Source: Clostridia bacterium
GTDB taxonomy: Bacteria > Bacillota > Clostridia > Lachnospirales > Lachnospiraceae
DNA: 64,000 nt
Assembly (NCBI GenBank): GCA_009929615.1
Contig: SAAB01000003.1
Coordinates: 57,997-121,996 of the forward strand
Direction of reading: 5' to 3'
The notes under the pieces were generated by a model. That model was not told the origin of the DNA. It did no database searches and was given only the letters and a program-made list of their open reading frames with translations. Both the position numbers and the translations under genes were made by a program. Positions 35,024 to 44,659 of this stretch are shown here, piece after piece. The first letter of the stretch is position 1. The number at the start of each line of letters is the position of its first letter.

Positions 35024-35052
35024 TTTTCATATATCTATCTTTATGATATGAT
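35024..35052 (+). promoter_or_regulatory. Promoter of the chromate-type transporter genes
   Basis: TTTTCA (35024-35029) and TATGAT (35047-35052) with a 17-base spacer, about 38 bases before the start codon. The weak -35 fits an activated promoter. Confidence 0.6.
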
Positions 35053-35089
35053 ACCAATAGTTTCAAGAAAAATCAAGGGGGATAAAATT

Positions 35090-35641
35090 ATGAAAGAATT
35101 ACTGGACCTCTTCATGGCCTTTGCCCGCATTGGCGCCTTCACCTTTGGTGGCGGTTATGCCATGCTTCCTATGCTTCAGAAAGAAGTTGTAGAAAAATAC
35201 CATTGGGCCACAGAAGATGAAATTATGGACTATTTTGCTATCGGTCAGTGTACACCGGGAATTATCGCTGTAAACACCTCGACTTTCGTCGGATACAAAA
35301 CCCATGGCATTCTCGGGGGTATCGCCGCGACACTTGGCATCATTACACCATCTCTTATAATTATAACGATTATTGCAGCATTCCTGCAAAACTTCGCAGA
35401 TTTAGCCGTTGTTAAGTATGCCTTTAACGGCATCCGTGCCTGCGTCTGCGTTTTGATTTTTAATGCGGTTTCTAAACTGGCAAAAAAATCTGTTGTTGAT
35501 AAAATCTGTCTGGGTATCTGTATAGTTGTACTGCTCTTATCCTTATTCTCCCCATTATCTCCCGCTCTGATTGTCGTGCTGGCTGGTATTGCAGGCGTTG
35601 TCTTTAGACGCACAGGAATTGCAGGAGGTGAAAAGAAATGA
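35090..35641 (+). CDS. Chromate transporter family protein, first half
   Basis: A 183-residue membrane protein of the CHR family, which exports chromate or a related oxyanion. Short-chain CHR proteins come as pairs of about 180-190 residues, each with some six membrane segments, as here. The family motif FARIGAFTFGGGYAMLPMLQKEVVE-like block is near residue 10-30 and GQCTPGIIAVNTSTFVGY near 55. The ATG at 35090 has AGGGGGA seven bases upstream. It overlaps its partner by four bases. The real substrate in gut anaerobes is unknown. Confidence 0.9.
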   Translation: MKELLDLFMAFARIGAFTFGGGYAMLPMLQKEVVEKYHWATEDEIMDYFAIGQCTPGIIAVNTSTFVGYKTHGILGGIAATLGIITPSLIIITIIAAFLQNFADLAVVKYAFNGIRACVCVLIFNAVSKLAKKSVVDKICLGICIVVLLLSLFSPLSPALIVVLAGIAGVVFRRTGIAGGEKK

Positions 35642-36204
35642 CAGGTCTTTTACGTTTAGCTTTTGAATTTTTTAAAACCGGTCTTTTTGCCGTTGGTGGT
35701 GGACTTGCCACCCTCCCATTCTTATATGCTATGGGTGCAGCGACCGGGTGGTTCTCTGCTCAGGATGTTGCTAATATGATTGCTATTTCCGAATCCACAC
35801 CGGGACCTATGGGTGTTAATATGGCCACTTATGTAGGTTTTGCCTCCTTCGGCCTTCCAGGGGCACTGATTGGACCTTTAGCTCTGGTATTCCCATCCGT
35901 TGTTATTATTATCATCATATCTAAGATATTGAATAAGTTCAAAGAATCTAAGATGGTTCAGGATGTCTTTTATGGTCTTCGTCCTGCCTCTACCGGATTG
36001 ATTATTGCAGCCGGCCTCGGTGTAGCTAAGATTGCCTTACTTCATCTGGACCAATTTGAGATTACAAAGAGTCTGGGTGACTTGCTTAATTATAAAGCCA
36101 TACTTCTCGCCCTGGTTATTTATCTCATTATGAAAAAGAAAGATTTACATCCAATCCTTATGGTTGTCGCCTCAGCCATTGTAGGTATTGTGTTTAAATT
36201 TTAA
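35638..36204 (+). CDS. Chromate transporter family protein, second half
   Basis: Partner of the preceding gene, 188 residues with about six membrane segments. It repeats the motifs FFKTGLFAVGGGLATLPFLYAM and ISESTPGPMGVNMATYVGF, confirming that the two are homologous halves that assemble in opposite orientation. The ATGA overlap gives coupled translation and equal amounts. A bidirectional terminator follows. Confidence 0.9.
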   Translation: MTGLLRLAFEFFKTGLFAVGGGLATLPFLYAMGAATGWFSAQDVANMIAISESTPGPMGVNMATYVGFASFGLPGALIGPLALVFPSVVIIIIISKILNKFKESKMVQDVFYGLRPASTGLIIAAGLGVAKIALLHLDQFEITKSLGDLLNYKAILLALVIYLIMKKKDLHPILMVVASAIVGIVFKF

Positions 36205-36221
36205 ATTGCCTAGAATTATGC

Positions 36222-36265
36222 AAAAGAGGGCATGGGAATATCATATATTCCCATGCCCTCTTTTT
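36222..36265. terminator. Bidirectional terminator between transporter and metG
   Basis: AAAAGAGGGCATGGGAATA pairs perfectly with TATTCCCATGCCCTCTTTT; both strands end in a T run. Confidence 0.93.
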
Positions 36266-36285
36266 ATATCTTCAATTCTTATTTA

Positions 36286-38247
36286 TTAACAGATTTCTGC
36301 ACCTGCAGGCATTTCTCTCTCTGGTACCATAAGTGAAAGATTACCGTCTGCATCCTCAGCACATAAAATCATGCCTTCAGATAAAACTCCTGCCAGCTTG
36401 GCCGGTTTCAGATTCACAACAACCATGACCTTCTTACCAACCATCTCCTCTGGTGAATAATGGGCTTTAATACCGGATACAATCTGACGTACCTGACTGC
36501 CAATTTTAACCTGAGAACAAAGCAGTTTCTTCGACTTCTTCACAGCTTCACAGGAAATAATCTCACCAACCTGGAACTGAAGCTTTCCGAAATCATCAAA
36601 TGTAATCTCTGGTTTTGTTTCAATATCAATACCGCTTTCCATCGCCTCTGCCTTCGCTGCTTCAGCTTCTTTTGCCGCTTTTGCTGCTTCAAGTTTTTCC
36701 ATGAATTCCTTCATATCAATACGTGCAAAAAGAATCTCTGGTTTTTCTATAACTTTAATCCCCTGTTCCATAAGACCAAAGCTGTCCAGTTTGAGATAAT
36801 CCCTTTCCTGTGTACCAATCTGGTCTAAAATCTTCTTAGCCGTTGTTGGCAGGAAAGATTCCAGGCAGACAGCGCCCATACGAATACCTTCAAACAGGTT
36901 ATAAAGGACAGTAGCCAGACGGTCTTTCTTCGCATCGTCCTTTGCAAGAATCCAAGGCTCTGTTTCATCAATGTATTTATTACAACGTCGGAAAAGTGTA
37001 AAAATCTCAGAAATAGCATCTGCCACACGAAGTTTTTCCATCTTCGCCGCTACTTTTCCCGGTGTTTCTAAAGCAACGCGTTTTAAATCTTCATCCACAG
37101 CTTCATCTGCACCCGGATTGGAAACAACACCATCAAAATATTTATTCGTCATGGAAATTGTACGATTTACAAGGTTTCCAAGAATATTTGCCAGGTCAGA
37201 GTTCATACGTTCAACCATCAATTCCCATGTGATTGAACCATCATTATCAAAAGGCATCTCATGAAGAACGAAGTATCTTACCGCATCTACGCCAAAATAA
37301 TCAACTAAATCATCTGCATAGATAACATTCCCTTTAGACTTGCTCATCTTTCCTTCACCAACTAAAAGCCAAGGATGTCCAAATACCTGTTTCGGAAGTG
37401 GAATATCCAATGCCATCAGCATAATTGGCCAGTAAATGGTATGGAAACGGATGATATCCTTTCCAATCAGATGAAGGTCTGCCGGCCAGTATTTTTCAAC
37501 CATAGCATCACTGTTGCCATCCAGGTCAAATCCAAGACCTGTCAGGTAATTGCTGAGTGCATCAATCCACACATATACAACATGTTTTGGATCAAAAGGC
37601 ACCTGAATACCCCATGTAAAAGAGGTTCGGGATACACACAAATCCTGAAGTCCAGGTAAGAGGAAATTATTCATAATCTCGTTCTTTCTGGATTCCGGCT
37701 GAATAAACTCCGGATGGGTATTAATATGCTCAATTAAACGGTCTGCATACTTGCTCATCTTAAAGAAATAGGCATCTTCCTTGGCATCTGTAACTTCTCG
37801 TCCACAATCCGGGCATTTGCCATCCACCAGCTGGCTCTCTGTAAAGAAAGACTCACATGGTGTACAGTACTTTCCTTCATAGTAGCCCTTATAAATATCT
37901 CCCTGCTCATAAAGCTTTGTAAAAATCTTCTGAACCTGAGCCTCGTGGTCTGCATCTGTTGTCCGGATAAAACGGTCATAAGATGTGTCCATTAAATCCC
38001 AGATGCGCTTAATCTCACCGGCAACATTATCCACAAATTCCTTTGGGGTAATGCCTGCTTCTTTTGCTTTAATCTCAATCTTCTGTCCATGCTCATCGGT
38101 TCCTGTCTGGAAACGTACATCATAACCCTGCGCTCTTTTAAACCGCGCGATACTATCTGCAAGAATAATCTCGTAAGTATTACCAATATGAGGCTTTCCG
38201 GATGTATAAGCAATGGCTGTTGTTATATAATAGGGTTTTTTTGACAT
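36286..38247 (-). CDS. metG: Methionyl-tRNA synthetase
   Basis: Charges tRNA-Met with methionine. The 653 residues contain the class I HIGH motif as KPHIGNTYE (about 14-22), a zinc knuckle (CTPCESFF and CPDCGREV), LIGKDIIRFH, and the KMSKSKGN motif near residue 300. An anticodon-binding helical domain follows, then a C-terminal tRNA-binding (EMAP/Trbp111-like) domain from about 545 to the end. The ATG at 38247 has GGGAGG seven bases upstream and is preferred over 38268. I see no T-box leader in the 179-base gap upstream. Confidence 0.97.
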   Translation of the reverse strand: MSKKPYYITTAIAYTSGKPHIGNTYEIILADSIARFKRAQGYDVRFQTGTDEHGQKIEIKAKEAGITPKEFVDNVAGEIKRIWDLMDTSYDRFIRTTDADHEAQVQKIFTKLYEQGDIYKGYYEGKYCTPCESFFTESQLVDGKCPDCGREVTDAKEDAYFFKMSKYADRLIEHINTHPEFIQPESRKNEIMNNFLLPGLQDLCVSRTSFTWGIQVPFDPKHVVYVWIDALSNYLTGLGFDLDGNSDAMVEKYWPADLHLIGKDIIRFHTIYWPIMLMALDIPLPKQVFGHPWLLVGEGKMSKSKGNVIYADDLVDYFGVDAVRYFVLHEMPFDNDGSITWELMVERMNSDLANILGNLVNRTISMTNKYFDGVVSNPGADEAVDEDLKRVALETPGKVAAKMEKLRVADAISEIFTLFRRCNKYIDETEPWILAKDDAKKDRLATVLYNLFEGIRMGAVCLESFLPTTAKKILDQIGTQERDYLKLDSFGLMEQGIKVIEKPEILFARIDMKEFMEKLEAAKAAKEAEAAKAEAMESGIDIETKPEITFDDFGKLQFQVGEIISCEAVKKSKKLLCSQVKIGSQVRQIVSGIKAHYSPEEMVGKKVMVVVNLKPAKLAGVLSEGMILCAEDADGNLSLMVPEREMPAGAEIC

Positions 38248-38426
38248 GATTTTTCCTCCCTTAATCAATCGTTATAGCTAATTTCTTATTATAATATATC
38301 CCCGTTTTAAACACAAGGGTTCCTTTCCTTTTTCTGTCAAACAAAAATTTTTTCCATTATTTTCACATAAGGATACCTTTTTTTGCTATACTAAGATTAT
38401 TAATAATTTAGGGAGGGATTTACAGA

Positions 38427-40214
38427 ATGAATACATCAAAAACTCTGAAAATGTTACTTATCTTTATCTGCTCTGCCGCTCTTCTGCTGACAGGCTGCGG
38501 TGCTGCCCCAACCACGTCAGGTGGAACCGGCAAAGCATCTTCCGAGACAGCCTTTGATGAGCTGACTATGGAGATTTTTAAAAATTATGCAAGCAGTGAT
38601 ACTTTAACACTGAATTACACACTTAAAGACCCGTCCGCCTATGGTATCGAGATGGATGAACCTACCTGGGGTGAACTTTCTTTAACAGATGATGACTTCG
38701 CCGAAGACAAAGCCCAGACTCAGTCCTATCTGGACCGTTTAAATGCCATTACAGGACTTGAAGGCGACCGCGCCCTTACTTATGATGTCTTAAAATATTA
38801 CCTTGAGGCTGAACTGGAAGGCTACGACTATATGTTTCTGGCCAATAACCTGGCTCCAATGCTTGGTTTCCAGAGTCAGTTCCCAACAACTATGGCTGAG
38901 TATCATTTTGATACAGTTTCCAATGTCGATGACTATATTGCTCTTTTGGACAGCCTTGATGATTATGCGGCCCAGATTGCCCAGTTTGAAAACTTAAAAG
39001 CTGAAGCCGGATATGGCATGTGCCGTTCCGCCTTGGAAGAAGCTATCGCTGACTGCCAGTCCTTTATAGACAATCCGGAAGCAAATCTCCTTATCGAAGT
39101 ATTCCCTGCAAAATTAGATGAGCTGGGAGGATTATCCGATGATGAGAAGAATTCTTATATCGAAAAAAATAATGCTGCTGTCACAAATTCTGTAATTCCG
39201 GCCTATCAGACACTTATCGACTGTCTGACCGCCCAGTTAGACAGTGCGCCGGAAGAAGGAAATCTTTCCAGCTATGCTAAGGGCCAGGACTACTACAAGT
39301 ATTTGTTAAAATCCTCTGTGGGTACAGATAAAACACCGGAAGATCTCATTGAGCTGACAGAAGAAAAATTAAACACATCCCTCTTCTCACTGGCTATGAT
39401 TATGCAGGCTAATCCAAATATTTTCGATGATTTTGCCAATGCCGAATTCTCACTGACAGACCCGACAGAAATTATTGAACACTTTAAATCCACACTCCTC
39501 ACAGAACAGTTTCCAGCTGCTCCGGAAGCAAGCTATACATTAAAGAATGTCCCTGAATCTCTGTCCGACACTCTCAGTCCGGCAATGTATTATATTCCAC
39601 GGATTGACGATACCACAAACAACCAGATTTATCTGAATCTGACAGAGAACGTCGGCAATCAGCTGATGCCTACTTTAGCCCATGAAGGCTATCCGGGACA
39701 TATGTATCAGATAACCTATTATTTTAACACCAAGCCTGACCCAGTCCGCAATGTTTACGAAAACCTTGGTTATGTCGAAGGCTGGGCTTCCTATGTCGAA
39801 GGCCTCTCTTATTACTACTGTGGATTCAACGAGGATCTTGCGGATTTCTCATCCATCTACAGCAATGCCTTCGCACTCAACCTTTACTGCCGTATGGATT
39901 TAGGCATTCACTATGAAGGCTGGTCTCTGGCTGAAGCTGCTGAATTCATCGGTCAGTATTTAACAATGGATGATGGTGCTGTTGAAGAAATTTATAATAT
40001 CGTTTTATATAATCCAACCAACTATCTGGTTTACGGTATTGGTATGGACGAAATTTTAGAACTGAAAGAAAATATGGAAGAAAATCAGGACGAAAACTTT
40101 GATGTCAAAGAATTCCACAAGCAATTATTAGACCTTGGTCCTGCACCATTTTCCATCATTAAGAAATATATGCCCGATGCTGCTGAGGCAGAAACCGAAT
40201 CTGCATCTAAATAG
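38427..40214 (+). CDS. DUF885 family lipoprotein, putative metallopeptidase
   Basis: A 595-residue secreted lipoprotein. Residues 1-24 are a signal with lipobox LTGC (Cys24), then a Ser/Gly-rich linker. The DUF885 domain fills the rest and contains the gluzincin-like motif LAHEGYPGHMYQ near residue 420 and EGWASYVEGL near 452, which together give two His and Glu metal ligands. Relatives behave as peptidases; a digestive role on the cell surface is likely but unproven. AGGGAGG precedes the ATG. Confidence 0.9.
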   Translation: MNTSKTLKMLLIFICSAALLLTGCGAAPTTSGGTGKASSETAFDELTMEIFKNYASSDTLTLNYTLKDPSAYGIEMDEPTWGELSLTDDDFAEDKAQTQSYLDRLNAITGLEGDRALTYDVLKYYLEAELEGYDYMFLANNLAPMLGFQSQFPTTMAEYHFDTVSNVDDYIALLDSLDDYAAQIAQFENLKAEAGYGMCRSALEEAIADCQSFIDNPEANLLIEVFPAKLDELGGLSDDEKNSYIEKNNAAVTNSVIPAYQTLIDCLTAQLDSAPEEGNLSSYAKGQDYYKYLLKSSVGTDKTPEDLIELTEEKLNTSLFSLAMIMQANPNIFDDFANAEFSLTDPTEIIEHFKSTLLTEQFPAAPEASYTLKNVPESLSDTLSPAMYYIPRIDDTTNNQIYLNLTENVGNQLMPTLAHEGYPGHMYQITYYFNTKPDPVRNVYENLGYVEGWASYVEGLSYYYCGFNEDLADFSSIYSNAFALNLYCRMDLGIHYEGWSLAEAAEFIGQYLTMDDGAVEEIYNIVLYNPTNYLVYGIGMDEILELKENMEENQDENFDVKEFHKQLLDLGPAPFSIIKKYMPDAAEAETESASK

Positions 40215-40238
40215 ATGCAGCCGCCGGATTCTCCTTTC

Positions 40239-40267
40239 TTGACATTCGGCCCATAGTTGTTTATAGT
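40239..40267 (+). promoter_or_regulatory. Promoter of pckA
   Basis: A perfect TTGACA (40239-40244), 17 bases, and TATAGT (40262-40267), about 60 bases before the start codon. Confidence 0.8.
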
Positions 40268-40329
40268 TGTATTTAAGGGTTTATGAGTCGTTTACGGCTC
40301 GTATGAAATATGAATGAGGAGGATATATT

Positions 40330-42027
40330 ATGTCAACAAAAGCTTATTACAACATTAGTGAAATCGGCGCTGGGAAACCCGGATTTTCCAAGACCCGTTC
40401 TATTATCGAAGCCGCTTTTTACGGAAACAATATCATTAAAATTAACACCTTAAAAGAGGCTTATGAACTTGCAAAAAACTCTCCTGGAACTATCGTTACC
40501 GATATGCCCGTATATCGCGGTGAAGAATTCGGTCTTGAGAAGGATGCCAAGGTGCTCCTGTTTAACGATGGTGCCATTACCGGCCGTTATGCTGCAGCCC
40601 GTCGTATTGCCGGCGAGCCAGGCGTTGACTGTGCTGAATTAGATAAAGTGGCTATGGATGCCATTTACGAATCCCGTTGGAAAAACATGTATCACGCTGA
40701 GGTTTATGCCGGACTTGATCCTGAATTTATGGTTAAATGCCATCTGCTTATTCCTGAAGGTGAAGAAAACATCCTCTACTCCTGGATGCTGAACTTCCAG
40801 TACATGTCCGATGACTATGTAAAGATGTATAAAAATTCCAAACCAGTTGGTGATGGAAAAGAGCCAGATATTTATATCTTCTCTGACCCTCAGTGGAACG
40901 GTTCTGACCGTCCGGGTGTTGACTTAAGCTGTCTCAGTGACCCGGCTAAGAAAACTCTCTGCTATTTTAATACAGAGACCAACTGTGCATGTATCCTCGG
41001 TATGAGATACTTTGGCGAACATAAAAAAGGCACCCTGACTATGGTTTGGGCTATTGCAAACCGCAACGGCTATGCTTCCTGCCACGGCGGTCAGAAAGAG
41101 TATACTTTACCTGACGGCTCAAAATTTGTTGCTTCCGTTTACGGTTTATCCGGTTCCGGAAAATCAACTCTGACTCATGCAAAACACGGTGGTAAATACC
41201 CAATTAAGGTACTTCATGATGATGCTTTCATTATCAACACAGATACCTGTTCATCCATCGCCATTGAGCCAACCTATTTTGATAAAACAGCTGATTATCC
41301 AACAGGCTGTGATGATAACAAATACTTACTGACCTCCATGAATAACTCCGCAACACTTGATGCTGACGGAAAGATTCAGCTGGTTACAGAAGATATCCGT
41401 AATGGTAATGGACGAGCTATTAAATCCAAGCTCTGGTCACCAAACCGGGTAGATAAGATTGACTCTCCGGTAAATGCTATCTTCTGGATTATGAAAGACC
41501 CAACCATTCCACCGGTTGTTAAACTGAAAGGTGCTTCTCTTGCATCTGTTATGGGTGCAACACTGGCAACAAAACGTTCTTCTGCAGAACGTCTCGCTCC
41601 AGGCGTTGATCCAAACAAGCTGGTTGTCGTTCCTTATGCTAATCCATTCCGTACTTATCCACTGGCTAATGACTATGCTAAGTTTAAAAAGCTGGTTGAA
41701 GAAAAGAACGTTGACTGCTATATCGTTAATACCGGCGATTTCATGGGTAAGAAAGTTCAGCCAAAGGATACCCTTGGTATTCTCGAAACCATTGTTGAAG
41801 GTAATGCTGACTTCAAACCTTGGGGACCTTTCTCTGATATTGAGATTATGGATTGGGAAGGCTTCGTTCCTGATATGAAGGACAGCGAATACCTGACTCA
41901 GTTAAAAGCACGTATGACAGACCGTGTCAGCGAAATCAAAGAATTCGCTGTAGCTAAAGATGGTTATGACAAACTCCCTGATGATGCTCTTGAAGCTATT
42001 CAGAAGGTTGTCGATGAATTAAACTAA
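40330..42027 (+). CDS. pckA: Phosphoenolpyruvate carboxykinase (ATP)
   Basis: Interconverts oxaloacetate and phosphoenolpyruvate with ATP/ADP. In anaerobic gut Firmicutes it often runs toward oxaloacetate with energy gain. The 565 residues have the kinase loop [17 protein letters not shown] (about residues 274-290), a metal site LHDDAFIIN, and SSAERLAPGVDPNKL. It is about 30 residues longer than the E. coli enzyme, as in the clostridial group. GAGGAGG precedes the ATG. A clean promoter and terminator make it a single-gene unit. Confidence 0.96.
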   Translation: MSTKAYYNISEIGAGKPGFSKTRSIIEAAFYGNNIIKINTLKEAYELAKNSPGTIVTDMPVYRGEEFGLEKDAKVLLFNDGAITGRYAAARRIAGEPGVDCAELDKVAMDAIYESRWKNMYHAEVYAGLDPEFMVKCHLLIPEGEENILYSWMLNFQYMSDDYVKMYKNSKPVGDGKEPDIYIFSDPQWNGSDRPGVDLSCLSDPAKKTLCYFNTETNCACILGMRYFGEHKKGTLTMVWAIANRNGYASCHGGQKEYTLPDGSKFVASVYGLSGSGKSTLTHAKHGGKYPIKVLHDDAFIINTDTCSSIAIEPTYFDKTADYPTGCDDNKYLLTSMNNSATLDADGKIQLVTEDIRNGNGRAIKSKLWSPNRVDKIDSPVNAIFWIMKDPTIPPVVKLKGASLASVMGATLATKRSSAERLAPGVDPNKLVVVPYANPFRTYPLANDYAKFKKLVEEKNVDCYIVNTGDFMGKKVQPKDTLGILETIVEGNADFKPWGPFSDIEIMDWEGFVPDMKDSEYLTQLKARMTDRVSEIKEFAVAKDGYDKLPDDALEAIQKVVDELN

Positions 42028-42040
42028 TATGAATATATAC

Positions 42041-42077
42041 AAAAACCTGCGGTTCGTGTGAACCGCAGGTTTTTTAT
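42041..42077. terminator. Bidirectional terminator between pckA and the DtxR gene
   Basis: AAAAACCTGCGGTT pairs perfectly with AACCGCAGGTTTTT; T runs on both strands. Confidence 0.93.
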
Positions 42078-42457
42078 TTTTTCTTACGCATAAATTTTTT
42101 AAGTTTTTTTCGTGTTCCTTTACTAATGGCATGCTCCATCAAATGGGCTTCTTCTTCCGCATCTGCAACACCAACCCCAAGAAACTCGCTTAGGAATTTA
42201 TAAGCAATCTTATAGGTTTCATAAACATTCTTTCCTGCGGCTGTACCTTCTTTCGTCAGTTTAATGGTTCCATAATGTTCATGTTCTATATAACCCTGAT
42301 CCTTCAACCCGTTTATGGCCCGATTAACACTCGGCTTTGAGATACCAAGGAGCTGAGCAACATCTGTCACTCGAACACCGTCCGTCTGTTGGGACAATAT
42401 ATAAATTTCCTTTAAATAATCTTCCTGGGAACTGGTTAATCCACTTTTATCTTTCAT
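42074..42457 (-). CDS. DtxR/MntR family metal-dependent regulator
   Basis: A 127-residue metal-sensing repressor for iron or manganese homeostasis. The winged helix spans about residues 8-65 (TSSQEDYLKEIYILSQ, VTDVAQLLGISKPSVNRAINGLKDQGYI). The dimerisation part has AEEEAHLMEHAIS, the classical Glu/His metal ligands of the family. It lacks the C-terminal SH3-like domain of DtxR, so it is of the short MntR type. It lies 16 bases after a MarR gene and is probably cotranscribed. No metal transporter is adjacent. Confidence 0.92.
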   Translation of the reverse strand: MKDKSGLTSSQEDYLKEIYILSQQTDGVRVTDVAQLLGISKPSVNRAINGLKDQGYIEHEHYGTIKLTKEGTAAGKNVYETYKIAYKFLSEFLGVGVADAEEEAHLMEHAISKGTRKKLKKFMRKKK

Positions 42458-42473
42458 GTTTTTTCCTCCCGGC

Positions 42474-42911
42474 TTACTGCAGAGTTTTAAAATAACTCTG
42501 CAAATTCTTCATCGCCTGTATTAATATCTGACACTGTTCTTCGTTCAGCCCTTGACGCATGGCCTGTACCATCTCTAAATGAAACTGTTCATGCTTCTGG
42601 TAGGCTGTTTTCCCCTTATCACTCAGTGAGACAAGAACAACCCTCCGGTCTTTCTCGCTGCGCATGCGAGTCACATAACCCTTCTTCACCAGGTTATTCA
42701 CAGCAATCGTCAGAGTTCCCACAGTCACTCCAACCAGTTTTGCAATAGCTGACATATTTCTCGGACTGTCCACACCGATAGCCTCAATAACATGCATATC
42801 ATTTATGGAAATATCCTTGAATTCTCCCCGAATGACAGATTGTTCTTCAATCTTCAGCGTATGGTTAAATAAATGAACCAACATCTCATTCAACTGATTA
42901 TATAAATCCAT
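42474..42911 (-). CDS. MarR family transcriptional regulator
   Basis: A 145-residue MarR-type winged-helix repressor with MSAIAKLVGVTVGTLTIAVNNLVKKGYV as recognition region and the RMRSEKDRRVVLVSLSDKG wing. The ATG at 42911 (AGAGG five bases upstream) is preferred over an in-frame GTG at 42917. The sequence is closest in style to clostridial MarR regulators next to fatty-acid genes (FabT/FapR-like context), but no such genes are here. It is followed by a DtxR-type regulator. Confidence 0.92.
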   Translation of the reverse strand: MDLYNQLNEMLVHLFNHTLKIEEQSVIRGEFKDISINDMHVIEAIGVDSPRNMSAIAKLVGVTVGTLTIAVNNLVKKGYVTRMRSEKDRRVVLVSLSDKGKTAYQKHEQFHLEMVQAMRQGLNEEQCQILIQAMKNLQSYFKTLQ

Positions 42912-42937
42912 AAACACCTCTCTGGTTTTCCTATCAT

Positions 42938-43864
42938 CTACTCAAAAAGCGGCGTGGAAAAATATCTCTCCGCTGTATCAGGAAGCACAGTAACAACGGT
43001 CTTTCCCTTACCCAGCTTTTTAGCCAGCTTCAATGCTGCTGCCACATTTGTACCACTGGAAATTCCACACATAAGCCCTTCCAGCCGAGCCAAGTCTTTC
43101 GCCGTCTGAATAGCCTCTTCATCGGTAACAACATAGATATGATCATAAATTTTTGTATTCAAAATATCCGGAATCAATCCATCTCCAATACCCATCTGAA
43201 GATGACTGCCTACGGTTCCACCCGCAAGAATCGCTGCATTCTCCGGCTCCACTGCCCATATCTCAATATCTGGATTCTGGGCTTTTAAAACTTCACCAAT
43301 ACCTGTAATGGTTCCCCCGGTTCCTATTCCCGAACAGAAACCATGAATTGGTCCCCCAATCTGCTCCATAATCTCCAACCCCGTATGATGGCGGTGAGCC
43401 ATTGGATTTGCCGGGTTTTCAAACTGCTGAGGAACAAACACTCTGGCATCTTCCTTTGCCATCCGTAAAGCCTGCTGCAAACATTCGTCTATGCAATCAC
43501 CAATATTTCCCGCATCATGTACCAGCCGAACCTCCGCACCATAGTGCTGAACCAGTTTTCGACGTTCTTCACTAACCGAATCCGGCATAATAATAATAGT
43601 CTTATATCCTTTTACCGCTCCAATCAATGCGAGGCCTATGCCTTGATTGCCACTGGTTGGCTCAACGATAATTGTATCCTCATGAATCAAACCCCTTTTT
43701 TCAGCATCTTCAATCATATTAAATGCCGTCCGGGTTTTTATAGAGCCGCCAACATTCAATCCCTCAAATTTCACCACAACCTCCGCACTATCTGGAGATG
43801 TCATTCGATTCAACCGAACCATCGGCGTATGCCCCATTGCTTCTAAAACATCATTATATATCAT
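42938..43864 (-). CDS. cysK: Cysteine synthase (O-acetylserine sulfhydrylase)
   Basis: PLP enzyme that makes cysteine from O-acetylserine and sulfide. The 308 residues have the PLP lysine in GGSIKTRTAFN (about residue 42), the substrate loop TSGNQGIGLA, the phosphate-binding GTGGTITGIGE near 175, and GISSGTNVAAALK near 265. The residue after the PLP lysine is Thr rather than the common Asp, a variant seen in some clostridial members. It is 27 bases upstream of the MarR gene in transcription order and may share its transcript. Confidence 0.93.
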   Translation of the reverse strand: MIYNDVLEAMGHTPMVRLNRMTSPDSAEVVVKFEGLNVGGSIKTRTAFNMIEDAEKRGLIHEDTIIVEPTSGNQGIGLALIGAVKGYKTIIIMPDSVSEERRKLVQHYGAEVRLVHDAGNIGDCIDECLQQALRMAKEDARVFVPQQFENPANPMAHRHHTGLEIMEQIGGPIHGFCSGIGTGGTITGIGEVLKAQNPDIEIWAVEPENAAILAGGTVGSHLQMGIGDGLIPDILNTKIYDHIYVVTDEEAIQTAKDLARLEGLMCGISSGTNVAAALKLAKKLGKGKTVVTVLPDTAERYFSTPLFE

Positions 43865-43899
43865 TAATAAAATCCTCTCTATTCCTATTCCCGTCTTTT

Positions 43900-44595
43900 C
43901 TATATGTGAATCAAGTGTTTCATATGTGAAAGGAAGGACTCTGCAGTCCGAAGTGCAAAGGTTTCCAACTCTGTCAGTTCAAAAACTTTTAAATCCTTTT
44001 CATCGCCCATCTTACCTTTATCACACAGATAATTAAGTTCCTCCAGAATCTTCTTAAGGTCCTCGCTTCTCACTTCATCCATATTCAGTCCGCTTAAAGA
44101 CCTGTACTCCGGTGCCTGTATATGATATCGCTCTACAAACCAATGGTTGCTCCGCGTATAATCCCCATAATAATATTCTGATGAAAAAAATTGATTAAAA
44201 GGAATTACTTTTCCACTGTGTTTCAGTTCCACACGGTCAATCCTCTCTTTTCTCGGTTCTGGATGACCGTCTGCATCCTCAAAAGTAAGAATTCTTGGCC
44301 AGTAGCCATTGACGTAGTGTTCATCCAAATACAGATGGGCATAATAACCTAAAATTCCCGGTTCATCCAACCGATGTCCATATTTATCTAAAAAAGAAGT
44401 GAGTTCTGGTGCACGGGCAATATATTCATTATGCTCCGGTCCCCAGAAATGAGAAACCGCCTTATCTGCCCCCAGCTTCGTGTCCGGCAAAAGACTTCCC
44501 AGCAAAAACTCCTGACGCCACGCTGAGTCCGGTTTTCTCTCCATATAATCCATAATCATTGTTGCCTCTGCAAGATGAATAATAAACCCGGGCAC
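43900..44595 (-). CDS. Zinc-dependent phospholipase C-like protein
   Basis: A 231-residue cytoplasmic protein with the look of the bacterial zinc-dependent phospholipase C-like family: MPGFIIHLAEATMI at the start, FLLGSLLPDTK near residue 35, VSHFWGPEH near 48, and YYAHLYLDEHYV near 85. These His and Asp residues would form a metal site. The C-terminal half is helical with no recognised motif. Similar proteins occur in many Lachnospiraceae and none has a firm function. It sits between cysK and a lysozyme gene without an obvious link to either. Confidence 0.65.
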   Translation of the reverse strand: MPGFIIHLAEATMIMDYMERKPDSAWRQEFLLGSLLPDTKLGADKAVSHFWGPEHNEYIARAPELTSFLDKYGHRLDEPGILGYYAHLYLDEHYVNGYWPRILTFEDADGHPEPRKERIDRVELKHSGKVIPFNQFFSSEYYYGDYTRSNHWFVERYHIQAPEYRSLSGLNMDEVRSEDLKKILEELNYLCDKGKMGDEKDLKVFELTELETFALRTAESFLSHMKHLIHI

Positions 44596-44659
44596 CGCTT
44601 TCCCTCCTGTTCTTCAAACATCTATTCTATCGAATCTTTATATTCTATCTTACCACAAT

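Noticed and set aside
35090..36204. Frameshifted single chromate transporter gene
   Set aside because: Each half has its own start motif and full set of membrane segments, and the ATGA overlap is the usual arrangement of paired short-chain CHR genes.
38248..38426. T-box or SAM riboswitch upstream of metG
   Set aside because: The 179-base gap is shared with a divergent gene and shows no T-box sequence, anti-terminator or SAM-binding pattern.
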